DNA from: Bombyx mori
Taxonomy: Eukaryota > Arthropoda > Insecta > Lepidoptera > Bombycidae
DNA: 64,000 nt
Reading direction: 5' to 3'
Assembly: GCF_030269925.1 (NCBI RefSeq)
Contig: NC_085130.1
Span: 6,150,501 to 6,214,500, forward strand
Part shown: one piece after another, positions 54,305-64,000 of the stretch
Layout: every line of letters starts with the position of its first letter
Numbering within the stretch: position 1 is the stretch's first letter
The notes under the pieces: model-generated
Told to the model about the DNA's origin: nothing
Seen by the model: the letters and a program-made list of their open reading frames with translations, nothing else
Database searches by the model: none
Position numbers and translations under genes: made by a program

Positions 54305-54492
54305 TGTATGCTTAGAGCGAGTTTTTTTAACGTTCTCGATAGCGTAAAAGTTAACTCATGTATGCAGTTGGAACAGCGCCCCTAGCGGCAAACGTAGGAA
54401 AGTTGCTCCATACAAATTCGAGTTAACTTTTACTTAAGCTTTACTTTAACTTATTACGCGATCGAGAAGTTAAAAAGCTCGTACTAAGCAAA
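54305..54492. mobile_element. MITE family D, full-length copy (about 188 bp)
   Basis: TGTATGCTTAGAGCGAG ... CTCGTACTAAGCA, with inner inverted GTAAAAGTTAACTC / GAGTTAACTTTTAC. The centre CAGCGCCCCTAGCGGCAAAC is the reference for the interrupted copies. Confidence 0.65.
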
Positions 54493-54556
54493 CTTTACAA
54501 TTTTAAATGCGTTATTAATATCCAAGACCTATTTATTACATACTATTTATTCAATA

Positions 54557-54847
54557 CTAGCTGACCCGGCAGACTTCGTAGTGCCTCTATCGATAAATAA
54601 AAGGCCTAAACTTTTGTATAAAATAAACTTAAAACAAACAAAAGGAATTCGTCCGACGGGGAACATATCAAAGAAAAAACAAAATTGTTATTTTTATATA
54701 ATTCCGAGCATTTTCATATTTATCTACCTTTTAAACCTCTGGACTTCCACAAATAATTCAAGACCAAAATTAGCCAAATCGGTCCAGCCGTTCTCGAGTT
54801 TTAGCGAGACTAACGAACAGCAATTCATTTTTATATATGTATATAGA
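54557..54847 (-). mobile_element. Helitron family A copy
   Basis: Reverse orientation, complete (CTAGCTGACCCGGCAGACTT at left, TATATGTATATAGA at right). Lies upstream of calpain exon 1a. Confidence 0.75.
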
Positions 54848-55019
54848 TGTAGATAGATAGATGATATAATAAAATTAATGAATTTAATAAAAACAGGGCG
54901 GCAAAGGGTTTCGTCTGTACTTAATCTCATTAACAACAACCGATCGGAATATGATTATTAATGATGTGTCGAAATAATTTTGTAAACGCGGATTGGTTTT
55001 GAATGGTGGATAAGTTTTT

Positions 55020-55300
55020 TTTTATTAATGCCTAAGATCACACTAGCACACAGCCTTCTCCTTTGAGGCGGCGAGTGTACTGGCTGGGACGCCGCCTTGG
55101 GTTCTGGAAGCGGAGGCGCTCGCCGCTGACTATCAGTGGCGGGCTGACTTTCGTGCCCAGGGCGTGGCGCGTCCCAGCCCCAGTGTGGTCACAGCCTGTT
55201 GTGCTGGTATAGGCCGCATAAATCAAAGTGACATTGCGAAATAATGTGATACTTTCTAACACGAAATAAACGAAATTTAGACGTTTTGCGTTCATACGAT
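55020..55300. repeat. GC-rich block, probably retrotransposon 3' UTR
   Basis: 55045-55205 (TTGAGGCGGCGAGTGTACTG ... AGGGCGTGGCGCGTCCCAGC) is far more GC-rich than its surroundings, as LINE 3' UTRs are; family not identified. Confidence 0.35.
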
Positions 55301-55470
55301 ACGGGCGTACAAAAAGTCTTCGTTAAACATCATGATAAATTAACAATTATTTACTGTATGCAATATCATCACGCTATAACAAAAAAAATATAAGTCAAAC
55401 AGAAAACATACAAAAATCCGGAAACATTGAAATACGAGGTAGGTATGACGTCAGGAGCATCGTACTCTGA

Positions 55471-55626
55471 GTAAAGGCAAATGACCTTGCCAGTTTATCA
55501 TTCGATCGTGCATCATCAGATTGCGATTTACGTGCTAAACAAAGTGACCGTACTTACATATACAATGATTCTGAGTCAAGTTCAGAGAGTTCAGAATCAA
55601 GTGATTCAGAGGATATGTCAGAGTAA
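55471..55626 (+). CDS. possible 3' coding fragment, acidic Ser-rich C terminus (about 51 codons)
   Basis: An open stretch after a TGA at 55468 reads ...NDLASLSFDRASSDCDLRAK, QSDRTYIYND, SESSSESSESSDSEDMSE, stop. The Ser/Glu/Asp end with casein-kinase-2-like sites is typical of real acidic tails, and AG dinucleotides at 55470-55476 could be acceptors. No upstream exon is seen. Could be a remnant of a host gene or of a transposon protein. Confidence 0.25.
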   Translation, partial: VKANDLASLSFDRASSDCDLRAKQSDRTYIYNDSESSSESSESSDSEDMSE

Positions 55627-55689
55627 TTTCATATAAGTATATATTAATTAAATAATATCATATATTATCATCAATATCAAAATCAATAT

Positions 55690-55735
55690 CTATATCATAT
55701 CATATCATATCATATCATATCATATCATATCAATA
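55690..55735. repeat. microsatellite (ATATC)n
   Basis: About eight ATATC units leading into the family A Helitron. Confidence 0.88.
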
Positions 55736-56022
55736 TCTATGCATATAAAAATTAATTGCTGTTCGTTAGTCTCGCTAAAACTCGAGAACGGCTGGACCGA
55801 CTTGCCTAATTTTCTTGAATTATTTGTGGAAGTCCAGAGAAGGTTTTAAAAGTAGATAAATATGAAAATGCTCGGAATTAAATAAAAATAACAATTTTGT
55901 TTTTCCTTTGATGTGTTCCCCGTCGGACGGATTCTTTTTGTTTGTTTTAAGTTTATTTTATACAAAAGTTTAGGTCTTTTATTTATCGATTTAGGCACTG
56001 CGAAGTCTGCCGGGTCAGCTAG
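55736..56022 (+). mobile_element. Helitron family A copy
   Basis: Complete, inserted at the end of an (ATATC)n microsatellite; ends GGGTCAGCTAG then T. Confidence 0.75.
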
Positions 56023-56099
56023 TCATTGAAATATGTCAGAACGATTTCATGTACTTAATTTGTTTATAAGGTAATGAGTAATGCACGTTGCTTCGCTTT

Positions 56100-56245
56100 T
56101 TCGATCCGGTGGTAGATTCTGCGAAGCACTGCTCTTACTAGGGTCAGTGTTAGCATCACTCCGGTTTGAGCCCCGAGAGCTCACCTACATGTCAAGGAGA
56201 AGCTGAAATAGCCTCTCAAGGCTATCAGCATAAATAGAAAAATAA
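56100..56245 (-). repeat. family C copy, partial
   Basis: CGATCCGGTGGTAGATTCTG ... GGCTATCAGCATAAATAG. Confidence 0.5.
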
Positions 56246-56413
56246 TAATAACGTGGCTTCAAACGTAACATTCGGCAAAACTCGTTTTTTTGGTATGCCA
56301 AAATTTCAAAGACGAGATAAAATGAAGACAGTCTCATTTGAAAATGAGTTGAGATTGACTTTTATAAAAAAATAAATTTTTTTGGATCAAACTTAATCAA
56401 ATTTATTTTAACA

Positions 56414-56490
56414 CTAGCTGACCCGGCAGACTTCGTAGTGCCACAATCGATAAATAAAAGACTTCAACTTTTGTATAAAATGTAAGCGTA
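56414..56490 (-). mobile_element. Helitron family A 3' fragment
   Basis: Only the CTAG end and about 75 bp remain, truncated next to the Bm1 copy at 56499. Confidence 0.6.
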
Positions 56491-56498
56491 GCGGAGAT

Positions 56499-56748
56499 TA
56501 CTGGTGGTAGGACCTTTTGTGAGTCCGTGCGGGTAGGTACCACCACCCCGCATATTTCTGCCGTGAAGCAGTAATGCGTTTCGGTTTGAAGGGTGGGGCA
56601 GCCGTTGTAACTATACTGAGATCTTAGAACTTATATCTCAATGTGGGTGGCGGATTTACGTTTTATATGTCACTATGGGTTCCAGTAACCACTCAATATC
56701 AGGTGGGCTGTGAGCTCGTCCACCCATCTGAGCAATAAAGTAAAAGAA
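56499..56748 (+). repeat. Bm1 SINE body
   Basis: TTACTGGTGGTAGGACCTTT ... CACCCATCTGAGCAATAAAG. Confidence 0.85.
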
Positions 56749-56756
56749 AAAAAAAA

Positions 56757-56870
56757 GTATTCAGCGGTAGGCAGTGACTTGGCTGCACTAATGGCAATGA
56801 GGATGTCCATAGCCTATCGTCAACAGATTTGTCGAATAACTCGTCCGCCCACAAAAGCAAAAAAAAAACC
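56757..56870 (+). repeat. LINE tail fragment, degenerate
   Basis: TATTCAGCGGTAGGCAGTGA ... CCCACAAAAGCAAAAAAAA, directly after a Bm1 copy. Confidence 0.5.
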
Positions 56871-57026
56871 CAATAAAATTTTAGTCATGCTGCGTCTAAT
56901 CATTACGTATTTTCGTCAAAAAAATAACAACCGCGTGGTGTGGAGTATATTTTTGGCTCCTCGATTTGCTTGTTTTCTTTAGCCCTTTAACTACGGTTGA
57001 CGTCAATGGCCGACACACGAACAATT

Positions 57027-57508
57027 TTTTATTGCTTAGATGGATGGACTAGCTCACGTTACACCTTCGTCGTGGCCTAAAGGATAAGACGTCCGGTGCA
57101 TACGTATCGAGCGATGCACCGGTGTTCGAATCCCGCATGCGGGTACAATTTTTTCTAATGAAATACGTACTTAACAAATAATGTTCACGATTGACTTCCA
57201 CGGTGAAGGAATAACATCATGTAATAAAAATCAAACCCGCAAAATTATAATTTGCGTAATTACCGGTGATAGGACATGCTGTGAGTCCGCACGGGTAGGT
57301 ACCACCACCCTGCCTATTTCTGCCGTGAAGCAGTAATGCGTTTCGGTTCGAAGGGTGGGGCAGTTGTTGTAACTATACTGAGATCTTAGAACTTATATCT
57401 CGAGTTGGGTGGCGCATTTACGTTGTAAATGTCTATAGGCTCCTGTAACCACTTAACACCAGGTGGGCTGTGAGCTCGTCCACCTATCTAAGCGATAAAA
57501 AAAAAGAA
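57027..57508 (+). repeat. Bm1 SINE, full length, next to an antisense tail fragment
   Basis: 57027-57063 is an antisense scrap (TATTGCTTAGATGGATGGAC). From 57066 a complete sense copy runs: TTCGTCGTGGCCTAAAGGAT, box B GTTCGAATCCC, tail CACCTATCTAAGCGATAAAA. Best-preserved copy in the window. Confidence 0.87.
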
Positions 57509-58146
57509 ATTAAGACAGTACGCATATTAAATTACAAAAGACCAGTGCATTCAATATTTTAAATGTGACGTAGATGTATCCGTATTAATATTAAAAACGC
57601 CAAAATTTGTTTGTCACGTTTTCACATCTTAACAATTCAACCGATCATCAGGAACGGCCATAGAAAAGGAGACAGGACTACCTTTCATCCAGCAAAAAGT
57701 AGTACATATCGCAATTTGTAGTAGTTTTTTTTTTCTATATTAATATGAGAAAAACCGCCTTTAAAAGCTAGTAGTAATAATGGTGTTACATATATCCGAT
57801 GATTTTTTACGATAGGGTATTGATATCATAACTCAATAGACCAAGAGTTCTTTCAACCATAGATACGAACCATAGTAAACCACAATAGTCATTTATAGGT
57901 TCTCTGTGTCCAATGAATTAGCAAAAGTTTTCAAAGCGAAATTGACTCGGATATTAATCAACAATGAACAAAATCGTTCCTAATTACAGTTCAGGGCGTT
58001 ACCGAGGTCACCCCGGGGTCAGTCAAGTCCACCCTTGACTAGGCACACCACAATTTGACACGAAAAAGAGATTTTATTGTTAACGAGGGAAAATTTGGAT
58101 GACCAATGCCGATGTCTACCGTAAAATTACTTTTCTTGATCTTTTT

Positions 58147-58392
58147 CTTTATTGCTTAGATGGGTGGACGAACTTACAGCCCACCTGTGTTAAGTGGTTA
58201 CTGGAGCCCATAGACATCTAAAACGTAAATGCGCCACCCACCTTGAGGTAACGTGAACAAGTCAATCGTGAACATTTGTTGAGTACATATTTCATTAGAA
58301 AAATTGGTACCCGCGAGATTCGAACACCGGTGCATCGCTCAACAGGAATGCACCGGACGTCTTATCCTTTAGGCCACGACGCGGCGACGACT
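58147..58392 (-). repeat. Bm1 SINE with large internal deletion
   Basis: Tail and head present, joined at CCTTGAGGTAACGTGAACAA, so about 130 bp of the body is lost. Confidence 0.78.
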
Positions 58393-59744
58393 GTAACTGT
58401 TGATACCTCTAATACCCGACGTTGGCAAAGTTGTACTTAAATAATAATAATAATATGTATAAATAACAAAACCCAGAAAAAAAAAGGATGCGTGTACTTA
58501 TGTACGCACGTAAGATTTTTTTTTTTTGTATTTGTTAATAAATATTTAACGTTAATAATTTAATAATATTTACTATGAATTATATTAAATAATAATTTTG
58601 TCATTTATATTACTAAAAAATGAATGCTAATAACACTTTTTTTACGAGTGTACATGCGCGAAAGTTCACTTGCGGCTATATTCAGACTCGCCAAGTTACG
58701 TCGGTCGTGTTGTAATGAGCGATTTAGTGGGCAGCTTCATTTCTGTTAATTTTGTGTCACGGTGCGCGCGCATCGTAAAATTTCACTCTCATCAATTTTT
58801 CATAACGCGCCTAAAAAAGTATAACTTCAAAACAAAGAAAGCCCAGATTCCGTGAAACGTCAAAAGGCTTCTGATAAAAGCGGAAAGTAATGGATTGATT
58901 AATAATGAAATCAACTAAATTCTACAAAAACTCTTAATTCATGGTTACATTAACATTATTCGCCTGAAGTGACACATTTTTCGCTCGCGTTTCTGAGGAG
59001 TGGCTGTCAGTTCAGTATTAACATAATTTAGTATTGTATTAACGTTATAATGTAATTTAAAATAAGTATATTTGCGTGAGCTTATTATTTTGATTGTGGA
59101 AAGCGAGTCAGCATGTCATACAAAATTTTAACAAAGAAGAAAAACGGATTTCAATCAAAAGAAAAAATGACGTATCATCAATACAATCGGAGTCAATAAA
59201 ATATGCATTTTGAAGGACAACTCCAAAATCACAGCTCAGGTTTTGATAAAGTTTTAATGGGACCACACCGGAAGCGTCAGCTTTCAGATATTAAAAAATA
59301 ATCATCAAAATCGGTTCACCTAGAAAAAAATTCTGAGGTAACAAACACGTCAATGGAGTCTTTTATAGACTAAAAGAGACTGTTTAATTTTATAAACTGA
59401 TAGAATACATGTCTTCAAAGTATAAAATTCAGTTTCTTAAAAAAAATTGTTAAGCTACTTCAGTTCTAAAGGTGCGATAGTAGGTATAATGGTATTGTTT
59501 TAACATCTACTTTACTATCGTTTACTATCGATAAAGCCTCGTTCTCTTTCTCTCACTACCTCTATTTCGCTCGCTCGCACCCTAATCTAACCCTAAGCGA
59601 TGACGTATTACTTATATTTCTCTTATTCTTGTATTTACCAAGTAACCTGCCCACAAGCATGTAACACCCCTATTCATGTTTACTATGTTACGTTTGCCGA
59701 TTGAAAGTTAAAATTGACACCTTCAGCTCTAACATTAGGAGCAG
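58393..59744. other. no gene; AT-rich unassigned region
   Basis: 58640-58860 is a less AT-rich block (GTGTACATGCGCGAAAGTTC ... CATAACGCGCCTAAAAAAGT) that could be a MITE, without visible matching ends. The rest is unique-looking. Confidence 0.4.
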
Positions 59745-60032
59745 GCTTAGGGACCCCGGTAACCGTACTCGTCGAACTCGACAAAGAGTTCGCCGTGCAA
59801 CCTAACCCATGCATCAGCCTGCTGAGTTTCTGGCCGGATCTTCTCAGCGGGTCGCGATTCCGATCCGGTAGTAGATTCATTCGCGAAGCAGTTGCTCTTG
59901 AGGTTTCCTTCGGAGGCGCTCGGGCAGTTTTTAGCAAATCCCATCCCTCCTGGTTGAGCCTTTGCTTGCCCACCTGTCCTGGTGACACTGGAAAGGCCTT
60001 CGGGCCACCAGTAATCTTTCAATCATAAAAAA
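59745..60032 (+). repeat. retrotransposon 3'-end repeat (family M), copy 2
   Basis: Same as 11905-12322 from GTCGAACTCGACAAAGAGTT on; ends CAATCATAAAAAAAAG. Confidence 0.6.
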
Positions 60033-60049
60033 AAGTTAAAATCGATTTT

Positions 60050-60192
60050 TTATTGCCATTGTAAGCAGACGAGTATACGGCCCACCTGACGGTGAGTGTC
60101 TGCCGTGGCTAGTGGACATCAGTAATGCAGATGGCAGACCTAAGCCGTTGTCTGGTGTTGGGTGCTCTCCGCAAACCTCGTATGAAGAAAGA
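60050..60192 (-). repeat. LINE 3' UTR fragment, degenerate
   Basis: TATTGCCATTGTAAGCAGAC ... CGCAAACCTCGTATGAAGAA. Confidence 0.55.
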
Positions 60193-60800
60193 CGTATAAA
60201 TCGTAGTTATGGCAATTAAAAAATATATATTTCGATCGAAAATATGTCTCAGATTTTGAATTGTCAATACATATAAGAGTGATAAAGTAAAATTCGCGGA
60301 ACACATCAAGATTGCAAGCGAGATTACTATGCGCGTCGCATGAGTTTGCCAATTGGATTATAAATTGTAATGCGTTTATATACATTGCAAACGTTACGTA
60401 GTGAGTACAGTCAACAAGACAGGCACCTAAAAATTGTGTAAACAATAGACCTGTTTAAGTAGGTCTGTATGCAAGCATTTTTTTAAATTCAGTTATTTAA
60501 AGCTGAGTGGATGTAAACAAGCATGCAAGGTAATTGACCAGTGTTGTACCAATGCAATGAGACTTCTACTTAATTAGAGTAAGTAACGGTTTTTCCTATG
60601 TCTATGGGTTGCCTTAGGCTTTACTATATGCGGTAAGGCACTAGAAACATCTCTGGGCCCGCGGTCTGCTACTAACATCTGCAGATTGTAAGTCCTACAT
60701 ACCCCGCGCGCCGCCCCAGGCGCGGGGACCCCGTAGGAGGTTCGGCACCGGGCCCGAAAAAAAAGGCTTTTAAAAGTATGGAATTGCCGTTTTATTGTAA
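60193..60800. other. no gene; includes GC-rich repeat-like block
   Basis: 60650-60765 (GGGCCCGCGGTCTGCTACTA ... CGCGGGGACCCCGTAGGAGG) resembles a retrotransposon UTR; the rest is unassigned. Confidence 0.35.
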
Positions 60801-61214
60801 CTAGAGGTCCCGCAGTAGTCGAAATTCGACTATAATTAATTGGAATTGTAAGTTTGTACACTATTATGATTGTATTTTATACTTCTATAATCACAAATTT
60901 CGCCAAGTCTACACTAAAAAAAATAATAACAAAGACAAACAATATTTAATCTCAATTTGACAACAGACGTCAAGAACAAAAGTTTGACAATAAATAGTAT
61001 GCATGCGTGTGTGCGTCAAATACATGTTATGTAGTGTGTGTAATGTTTTCTTTATTGATTTAATGTATCTTTTATGCATTACTTTAAAAAAATATTAGCA
61101 TTGTGCACTTCTTCTCTATATTCTCTATAAGTGTGGAAAATTTCATACTCCTCCGTTCGCGCAATTTTCGTAAAAAGGGATACGAAGTTTTTGCATCACG
61201 TATTAATATATAGA
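60801..61214 (-). mobile_element. Helitron family B copy, complete
   Basis: CTAGAGGTCCCGCAGTAGTC at left and ATATATAGA at right; matches the 20507 copy along its whole length. Confidence 0.78.
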
Positions 61215-61368
61215 ATAGTTCTTCGAATTGACATAGAACCTTCATGTTTTGAGATTTTTGAATGAAACTTTTTTCAAATGGTACCTATGAGGTTCTTCTT
61301 TTACAAAATGTGCAACATTCGATTGTCGACTTTCAGTTGTTTTTTTTTGTTCAGCTTAGGCAAGAAAG

Positions 61369-61545
61369 ATGGATAATTCAAAAATTCGAGTAATTTTTGA
61401 ATACGAGTTCTGACGCGGAACTAACGCTGCAGAAACAGCTCGCAATATCAATGTTGCGTTTGGAGAGGGGACTGCTAATGAACGCACCGTGCGATTTTGG
61501 CTTTCGTGATGGAAATTTTGATTTAAAGAACGAACCACGTCGGCA
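61369..61545 (+). pseudogene. decayed mariner transposase N-terminal fragment
   Basis: Begins ATG GAT AAT TCA (MDNSKIRVIFEYEF), then an in-frame TGA, then RGTNAAETARNINVAFGEGT and ANERTVRFW, a frameshift, and RDGNFDLKNEPR. This is the paired helix-turn-helix region of a classical mariner (Mos1/SETMAR-like), unrelated in subgroup to the intact pair at 26-29 kb. No catalytic domain follows. Non-functional. Confidence 0.8.
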
Positions 61546-61927
61546 TTTTCATACTTTAATCCCTAATATTATATTGAATCAATCTAAATAAATATGAATA
61601 AAAGTAAGTATGTATAAATGCTTTGATACTATAAGAAATAACCAGTAACCAATATGAACCACATCACTAGCTTACTCTCATGCTTGTTTTCTTCGAAGAT
61701 AGTTTTAGCTATATGCTTTGTCACGAAAAAGTTTTGTGATATTTGTACGGATGTACCTAGCAAGTGGACCGTGCGGTCTAAATTTAAATTTTTTTTCGGG
61801 ATTCCCATATAAATTTTCCCGTATACCAGGCGATTTTTCAGTTTCCACACTAATAGGTATACTGTTCTCAAATTACATAATAATATTATGTTTAACAATA
61901 AACGGAATGATTAAACTTATACAGTTA

Positions 61928-62170
61928 GTGGTGGTAGCACCTCTTGTGAGTCCGCGCGGGTAGGTACCACCGCCCTGCCTATTTCTGCCGTGAAGCAGTA
62001 ATGCGTTTCGGTTTGAAGGGCGGGGTAGCCGTTGTAACTATACTGAGATCTCAGAACTTATATCTCAAGGTGGGTGGCGCATTTACGTTGTAGATGTCCA
62101 TGGGCTCCAGTAACCACTTAACACCAGGTGGGCTGTGAGCTCGTCCACCCATCTAAGCAATAAAATAAAA
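61928..62170 (+). repeat. Bm1 SINE body
   Basis: GTGGTGGTAGCACCTCTTGT ... CACCCATCTAAGCAATAAAA. Confidence 0.85.
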
Positions 62171-62718
62171 AAGTTAAATTTTATATTTAAAAACGAATTT
62201 AACTTCATTACATTTCATAGATTAAAGTTCAACAATTTTTTATGTACAACCAGTGGCGTACCTAAAGGGGGGCGGTGGGTGCGGTCCGCACCGGGCGGCA
62301 CTTACCCTGGGGCGGCATTTTAGCATTTACTTTTAGTTGTATAAAGCAATTTATTCATTTCATATTTATTTTCTTTCTTGAATAAAAAATGATTATTATG
62401 ATTATTATAAGTTTAATATTTGATTTATATAAATTATGATTAACTATATGATTTCGAATATTATTCATCGGTGTATATAAATGCATATTAGTGTAAATTT
62501 TGAATTCTAATTCAAGAACAAGGTAATAATTTGATTTTATTGTATTCATTAAAATTCTTTGAATTCGTAAAAGTATATTTTCGATTTCTTCGGCAATTTT
62601 TCCTAACTAAAATTTTTTAATATCAGTTTATAAATGTCATTTCTTTTGAAAAGTTTATATGATTACTTTGAAGTAATATATCAATATTTTTTTATTCATT
62701 GATTTTTCTTTTGAAAAG

Positions 62719-62780
62719 CAGGGCCGGCGGAAGGCGGTCTGCTAGGTCTGCAAAGCACTAGGGCGCCGGCATAAGAACTA
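62719..62780 (+). mobile_element. second hAT-type terminus nested in the first
   Basis: CAGGGCCGGCGGAAGG followed by a GGGCGCCGGC block resembles another hAT left end. Either it is a nested element or it is the true start of the one carrying the transposase. Confidence 0.45.
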
Positions 62781-62919
62781 TCTTTTTCAAACAACAAAAT
62801 CTAAACGAAACAAAACAAAAATACTGACGAAGTTACAATTTCAGAACTCGCAAATAGATAAATATTCTCAGTCCGTTTTGGAGAATTGTATTTGGATTGA
62901 TAAATTGCACCGCTCATAT

Positions 62920-62991
62920 GCCCGTGTCAACTACCAGTTGACATGGACTTTGTACAACAAATGTCCATGTCAAGTACCAGTTGACACGGGC
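62920..62991. repeat. 29-bp inverted repeat (hairpin) inside hAT 5' region
   Basis: Arms 62920-62948 and 62963-62991 start and end GCCCGTGTCAACT / AGTTGACACGGGC, with a 14-nt loop. Only the five central arm bases mismatch. Could be a transposase-binding or regulatory palindrome. Confidence 0.8.
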
Positions 62992-63126
62992 AGTTTGCAC
63001 GCCCGGCCTCTATTTTATTGAAATTTGCCTGTCTCTGTTTGTCTAAGGTCTATTTGTATTTAACTATCTTGCTTCTCAGTTAAATTATCTACCAAACTAC
63101 GCAAAAACCGTTATTCCTTGCCGCGC

Positions 63127-63245
63127 CATATAAAAGGAAACAGATTTTGAAATTTTTAGTCTGTGTCGAATCGCGGGAGTGAGTTGTCGTGTCTGTGTTT
63201 CGATAATTTTAATACTTTTAGTGAGTGTATTTACGTTGTGTTTTG
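63127..63245 (+). promoter_or_regulatory. TATA-type promoter and 5' leader of the hAT element
   Basis: CATATAAAAGG at about 63128 has the form of a TATA box, about 25-30 bp before a region beginning TTTTTAGTCTGTG. The leader leads to a consensus-like splice donor TAAG/GTAAGTTA near 63257. This suggests a transposase promoter with a 5' noncoding exon. Confidence 0.4.
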
Positions 63246-63439
63246 TTATTTATAAGGTAAGTTATCTACTAATACATAGAAATAAAGGTTTCAGCATGAG
63301 ACACAAAATTTAGCCTTTTTAAACCGATACATTTGGTGGTACATTTTGGCGTTAGTGACGCCATAATTTTACTCTCATTTTTTGTTATTTTTTGCCTGTT
63401 TTATCATACTAAATGCGATTAATATGTTAGATCAACTAA

Positions 63440-63917
63440 TTGTATGTAGTTATTGAAGGTAGCGAAGTTAAAGTTGTAGAATCGTTTATTGACTTTGTAG
63501 AAACTAAAGGAAAAACTGCTGTTGAAATCACAGATATGATTTTAACGAAATTAGAAAATGACGGTTTAGATATAAAAAATTGCAGAGGACAGGCTTACGA
63601 TAATGCTGCCGTCATGGCAGGAAAGCACAGCGGTGTTCAAACTCGTATTAAAGAAATAAATCCAAATGCAGAATTTGTAGCATGTACAAATCATTCCTTA
63701 AACCTGGCATGTTTGCACGCAGCTTCTACAGCTATCAATTCCATCACATTTTTTGGAACTATCGAACAGTTGTTTTCGTTGTTTTCTTCTTCCACTCATA
63801 GATGGAATGTTTTACTTTCGGTCACTGGAGCGCTAGAGCTGCAGCGGTAACTATAGTAAAAAAACATTTTTTTTACATTTTAAGCGCTTTGGAAAAATTG
63901 ACATCTGAAGCAAGGGC
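63440..63917 (+). pseudogene. hAT-like (DUF4371/ZMYM-type) transposase fragment, frameshifted
   Basis: The first frame reads ...ESFIDFVETKGKTAVEITD, then KNCRGQAYDNAAVMAGKHSG, then VACTNHSLNLACLHAAS, characteristic of the DUF4371 / RNase-H-like region of hAT-derived transposases (ZMYM1-like proteins). At about 63823 the sense continues in another frame as WSARAAAVTIVKKHFF, the family's TRWSAR block, and the original frame stops at 63850. The N-terminal zinc finger and C-terminal dimerisation domain are absent; the start is not a real ATG. It is a truncated, broken copy cut by the window edge and by another repeat terminus near 63912. Confidence 0.85.
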
Positions 63918-63965
63918 GGATCCAGCTTTGGCGCCAGGAGGGGGTCACATAGTCAAATTTAGATG
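63912..63965 (+). mobile_element. terminus of another hAT-like repeat
   Basis: AAGGGCGGATCCAGC then TTTGGCGCCAGGAGG interrupts the transposase homology, in the style of other hAT-like repeat ends in this window. Truncated by the window edge. Confidence 0.35.
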
Positions 63966-64000
63966 CGTTCGTTCCCAAACGTTTTCCATTATACAAAGTT

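Larger units (their letters stand above)
62251..64000 (+). mobile_element. hAT-type element, left terminus and interior (runs off right edge)
   Basis: Begins CAGTGGCGTACCTAAAGG, a typical hAT-style CAG start, followed by the GC-rich GGTGCGGTCCGCACCGGG segment common near such ends. The transposase remnant lies downstream. The right end is outside the window, so size and target duplication cannot be checked. Confidence 0.6.

Noticed and set aside
59714..60028. About 100-codon ORFs on both strands
   Set aside because: They lie in a family M retrotransposon 3' end that also occurs at 11905-12322.

Overview
The window looks like lepidopteran nuclear DNA, most probably silkworm (Bombyx mori or a close relative). 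The evidence is the high density of the tRNA-derived SINE Bm1 on both strands, two mariner-like elements with a D,D37D transposase (the maT/Bmmar type), several Helitron families, short TTAGG (insect telomere type) arrays, and an AT-rich, intron-rich layout. No bacterial-type genes, operons or CRISPR arrays are present.

The one clear host gene is a classical calpain (calcium-dependent cysteine protease) on the minus strand. It spans at least 53387 down to 758 and runs off the left edge. Twelve shared coding exons (14780 to 758) can be joined with GT/AG sites and matching phases into 510 uninterrupted codons: start of the protease core, the Cys exon ([10 protein letters not shown]), the His and Asn exon (GHAYSV, RNPWGN), the beta-sandwich domain, and an acidic linker. 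The penta-EF-hand end lies outside the window. Two possible first coding exons, at 53103-53387 and 37432-37623, both end in phase 0, so either could be spliced to the shared exon at 14780. They would give two different N termini, one acidic and one Gly/Gln/Asn-rich. A separate intronless 203-codon reading frame of unknown function (18574-19185, minus) sits in the large intron.

Most of the rest is transposon-derived. 0.1-14.5 kb: calpain exons with Bm1, a LINE 3' end, a hairpin MITE (6300-6501), a three-unit tandem repeat broken by a LINE-type 3' UTR, and a composite MITE that carries a reverse-transcriptase fragment. 15.6-17.4 kb: two non-autonomous pogo/Tigger-like elements. 22.9-34 kb: Helitrons, the inverted pair of intact D,D37D mariners (26.2-29.0 kb), nested MITEs and a tRNA-like sequence. 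37.6-40.9 kb: an unusually repeat-poor AT-rich stretch upstream of first exon 1b. 41.8-42.1 kb: a solo LTR. 48-48.8 kb: a decayed PIF/Harbinger element. 53.4-64 kb: upstream of the calpain gene, with more SINEs and Helitrons, a dead mariner, and at the right edge hAT termini with a frameshifted DUF4371-type transposase.

Family names rest on pattern recognition without database searches. Exon borders come from splice-site reading plus phase and homology. Repeat borders are usually good to a few bases where termini are visible and to about 20 bases otherwise.
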